Source of the DNA: Bacillota bacterium
GTDB lineage: Bacteria; Bacillota_C; Negativicutes; CTSoil-072
DNA: 7,033 bases
NCBI GenBank assembly: GCA_017861495.1
Contig: JAGFXW010000129.1
Coordinates: forward strand, 1 to 7,033
Direction: 5' to 3'
Shown here: positions 4,765 to 7,033 of the stretch, piece after piece
How the letters are laid out: each line of letters starts with the position of its first letter
How positions within the stretch are numbered: position 1 is the first letter of the stretch
Notes under the pieces: generated by a model
Database searches by the model: none
Told to the model about the DNA's origin: nothing
What the model saw: only the letters and a program-made list of their open reading frames with translations
Translations under genes and position numbers: made by a program

Positions 4765-7033
4765 TCACGTCATATTGACTGGATCAACATCAATAATAAT
4801 GTCTGCCCGCCGGTCCAAACCTTCCTGTAGTAAAACCTGCTTTATTTTTGTCAAATCCGGCGCTTTTATCAGGATAATCATTCGAAATACATCTTTTAAC
4901 CGCGTGATAACCGCTGGAACCGGTCCAATAATTTCAAATTCTGAAAATTGTGCAACAGCCGTTCGCAGCGCTCGAGCAACAGCCTCCGCGTTCCGCCGGG
5001 CAAGGCCATCCTCTTTTGCCTGCACCATAATTTTTAATAGGTTGTCAAAAGGTGGATAATACAATTCTTTACGGCATCTTAATTCCTCCGTAAAAAAAGC
5101 TTCATAATCTTGAGCCGCTCCGGTTTGTATCGCAAAATGTTCTGGATTATAAGTTTGAACGACAACTTCTCCCGGTTTTCGACCGCGGCCGGCTCGACCG
5201 GCAACTTGCGTAATCAGTGCAAATGTTTTCTCCGCTGCGCGGAAATCGGGTAAGTTTAGTGCTGTATCGGCTGAAATCATCCCTACAGCCGTCACATTTT
5301 GGATGTCGTGGCCTTTTGCGACCATTTGCGTACCTAATAAAATATCATATTTTCCAGCGGCAAACGGCTGAATTATTTTTTCATGCCCCATTTTACGACC
5401 GGTTGTATCCTGATCCATGCGGATAATACGGGCCGTTGGCAAAAGACGGGCCAGTTCTTCTTCCACCTTTTGCGTGCCGGTGCCGAAAAATTTGATGTAG
5501 CGGCTGCTGCAGTGCGGACATACGTCGGGAACAGGGAAAGTACTGCCACAATAATGACACCGTAAACTTTTATCCGTCATATGGTACACTAAAGAAATCG
5601 CGCAATGCCGGCAACACAAGACACGTCCACATTCACGGCACATAACAAACGTCGAATAGCCCCGTCGGTTTAACAGGATAATCGCCTGATTGCCTTCGGC
5701 TACTGTCTGCTGCAAGAGTGTTTGCAATGCGCCTGATAGCACGGAACGGTTCCCCTGCTGTAACTCTTCCCGCATATCAACAATGTGCACTTTTGGCAAG
5801 AACGCCCCATCGATCCGTTTTGTCAGGTGTAGCAACGTATGAACACCTTGTTGCGCGCAATAATACGATTCGATGGATGGCGTTGCACTGCCAAGAATTA
5901 CAACCGCATTGCTTAACCGGGCCCGCATTTGCGCAACTTCCCGGGCATGATAACGCGGCGCTTCCTCTTGTTTATAGGTAAACTCATGTTCTTCATCAAT
6001 AATTACGATCCCCAGATCAGGCACTGGCGCAAAGATTGCCGAACGGGCGCCAATTACAATACCGGCTTCTCCATGACGGATTCGCTGCCAAGTGTCAAAC
6101 CGTTCTCCGGTTGATATCTTGCTGTGCAGTACAACGACATCAGCGCCAAAACGGCTTTTAAACCGACGGACAATCTGATCGGTCAACGCAATTTCCGGTA
6201 CAAGGACAATCACTTGACGGCCAAGCTTCCGGACTGCCGCAGCTGCCTCCAGATAGACTTGTGTTTTCCCACTGCCGGTTATGCCATGCAAAAGATATGA
6301 TGCATATTGTTTTGCACAAATTGCCGGATAGATTGTTTCATAAACAACTTTTTGTTCTTCCGTCAACTCCACCTGTTGGGTTGCGATCGTAATATCAGAA
6401 TAACTATCCCGGATTACCCGGACTTTTTCAATACGAACCACTTTCTGTTTTTCCAAACGATAAACAGAATCCATTAAAATATTTTGTTGCCGCAATTCCG
6501 TTGACGTTAATTGATTTTTCGCAAGTAGAGCGGCCAATAAACGTTTTTGTCCTTGTTTTTGCAACGAAAATTCTTTCTCCATCCTCTCGGCTTCAGTGAA
6601 AGGAACCGCCAACGTAACAATCGTTTGATAACGGTATTCGGCCGCTTTACGGTTTATTGATGCAGTACGGATCACTTTTTGCCGCAGAAAATACCGTAAG
6701 ATTTTTTTCGTTTCACTGCCAAATTTTTGCGTTAACGATTTCTCCGACACAGGCCCCTTGTCTGTTAAATACTGGTATACCAACCAATAAAGATCCGGTT
6801 TGCCGGAAAAATCGGTCTGTTCTAATGGCGTTGCCATATCGCGAAGACAATAACCGACCGCAGTTTTTAATCCTGTTTTCCCAGGGATAAACAAGCGTAG
6901 TGCTTCGCCATAAGAACAAACATAATATTCTTGTATCCATCGAGCAGTTTGCAGCATGTTTTGGTCAAACCAAGCTCCATCATCCAGCGCGTCGATGAGT
7001 GATTTTAACTCATTTGTATCTTCTTCCACAATC
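4765..7033 (-). CDS. priA: Primosomal protein N' (replication restart helicase PriA), N-terminus cut by window edge
   Basis: PriA is a 3'-to-5' DNA helicase that binds stalled or collapsed forks and starts primosome assembly for replication restart. The frame is open to the right edge. Residue numbers here count from the GTG at 7029, which is probably an internal Val codon: by comparison with Bacillus PriA, about 65-70 residues (the 3'-end DNA-binding domain) lie outside. Visible in order: winged-helix-type region (about 80-200), Walker A GITGSGKT at 249-256, DEEH at 345-348, GSATPS at 380-385, then eight zinc-binding cysteines (C464, C467, C473, C476, C491, C494, C504, C507). Next come motif V QMVAKGHD at 568-575, motif VI QVAGRAGRG at 608-616, and the C-terminal domain with YYPPF at 657-661. 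C472 is an extra cysteine beside the zinc set. The catalytic and zinc residues are all intact and no frameshift is seen. In many Bacillota, coaBC lies just upstream of priA; it is not visible here. Confidence 0.96.
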   Translation of the reverse strand, partial: IVEEDTNELKSLIDALDDGAWFDQNMLQTARWIQEYYVCSYGEALRLFIPGKTGLKTAVGYCLRDMATPLEQTDFSGKPDLYWLVYQYLTDKGPVSEKSLTQKFGSETKKILRYFLRQKVIRTASINRKAAEYRYQTIVTLAVPFTEAERMEKEFSLQKQGQKRLLAALLAKNQLTSTELRQQNILMDSVYRLEKQKVVRIEKVRVIRDSYSDITIATQQVELTEEQKVVYETIYPAICAKQYASYLLHGITGSGKTQVYLEAAAAVRKLGRQVIVLVPEIALTDQIVRRFKSRFGADVVVLHSKISTGERFDTWQRIRHGEAGIVIGARSAIFAPVPDLGIVIIDEEHEFTYKQEEAPRYHAREVAQMRARLSNAVVILGSATPSIESYYCAQQGVHTLLHLTKRIDGAFLPKVHIVDMREELQQGNRSVLSGALQTLLQQTVAEGNQAIILLNRRGYSTFVMCRECGRVLCCRHCAISLVYHMTDKSLRCHYCGSTFPVPDVCPHCSSRYIKFFGTGTQKVEEELARLLPTARIIRMDQDTTGRKMGHEKIIQPFAAGKYDILLGTQMVAKGHDIQNVTAVGMISADTALNLPDFRAAEKTFALITQVAGRAGRGRKPGEVVVQTYNPEHFAIQTGAAQDYEAFFTEELRCRKELYYPPFDNLLKIMVQAKEDGLARRNAEAVARALRTAVAQFSEFEIIGPVPAVITRLKDVFRMIILIKAPDLTKIKQVLLQEGLDRRADIIIDVDPVNMT

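Noticed and set aside
4775..5059. Plus-strand open frame of 94 codons opposite the priA 3' end
   Set aside because: It is antisense to the conserved PriA C-terminal domain and shows no family signature; a composition shadow.
5718..5981. Plus-strand open frame of 87 codons opposite the priA helicase region
   Set aside because: It is antisense to the PriA helicase motifs and resembles no known protein family.
7027..7029. GTG codon as the true start of priA
   Set aside because: The frame stays open to the window edge, and the PriA family has an N-terminal DNA-binding domain of about 65-70 further residues upstream of this point.

Overview
The window is a single run of six minus-strand genes, read from the right edge to the left: priA (5' end off the right edge), def, fmt, a DUF116 membrane protein, rsmB and rlmN. 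No gene on the plus strand can be supported, and no RNA gene, transposon or CRISPR array is visible. The layout (priA-def-fmt-DUF116-rsmB-rlmN), the moderate base composition, the strong AGGAGG-type Shine-Dalgarno sites and the protein style point to a Bacillota (Firmicutes) chromosome. A spore-forming Negativicutes relative (Sporomusa/Pelosinus type) is my best guess, with a Clostridia relative next; this assignment is inferred from gene order and protein sequence, not proven.

Layout: 7033-4765 is the PriA replication-restart helicase, missing about its first 65-70 residues at the window edge. 4764-4693 is a 72-base gap holding a T10 tract, a possible extended -10 promoter and the strong def ribosome binding site. 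4692-1182 is a very tightly packed block: def and fmt overlap as TGATG, fmt and the DUF116 gene are 2 bases apart, and the DUF116 stop directly abuts the rsmB start (TGA|ATG). After 24 bases comes rlmN (1157-93). The last 92 bases (92-1), downstream of rlmN, hold two strong hairpins, one of which includes the rlmN stop codon.

The genes together serve protein synthesis: Fmt formylates initiator Met-tRNA, Def removes the formyl group from new proteins, RsmB methylates a cytosine in 16S rRNA and RlmN methylates an adenine in 23S rRNA (and tRNA). PriA, a DNA replication-restart helicase, is a conserved genomic companion. The one protein of unknown role is the DUF116 protein, which has two membrane helices followed by a cysteine-rich, probably metal- or Fe-S-binding, cytoplasmic domain.

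The core genes look intact and ordinary. The points most worth a second look are the double-hairpin element after rlmN and the role of the DUF116 protein. I found no convincing evidence of a previously undescribed multi-gene system.
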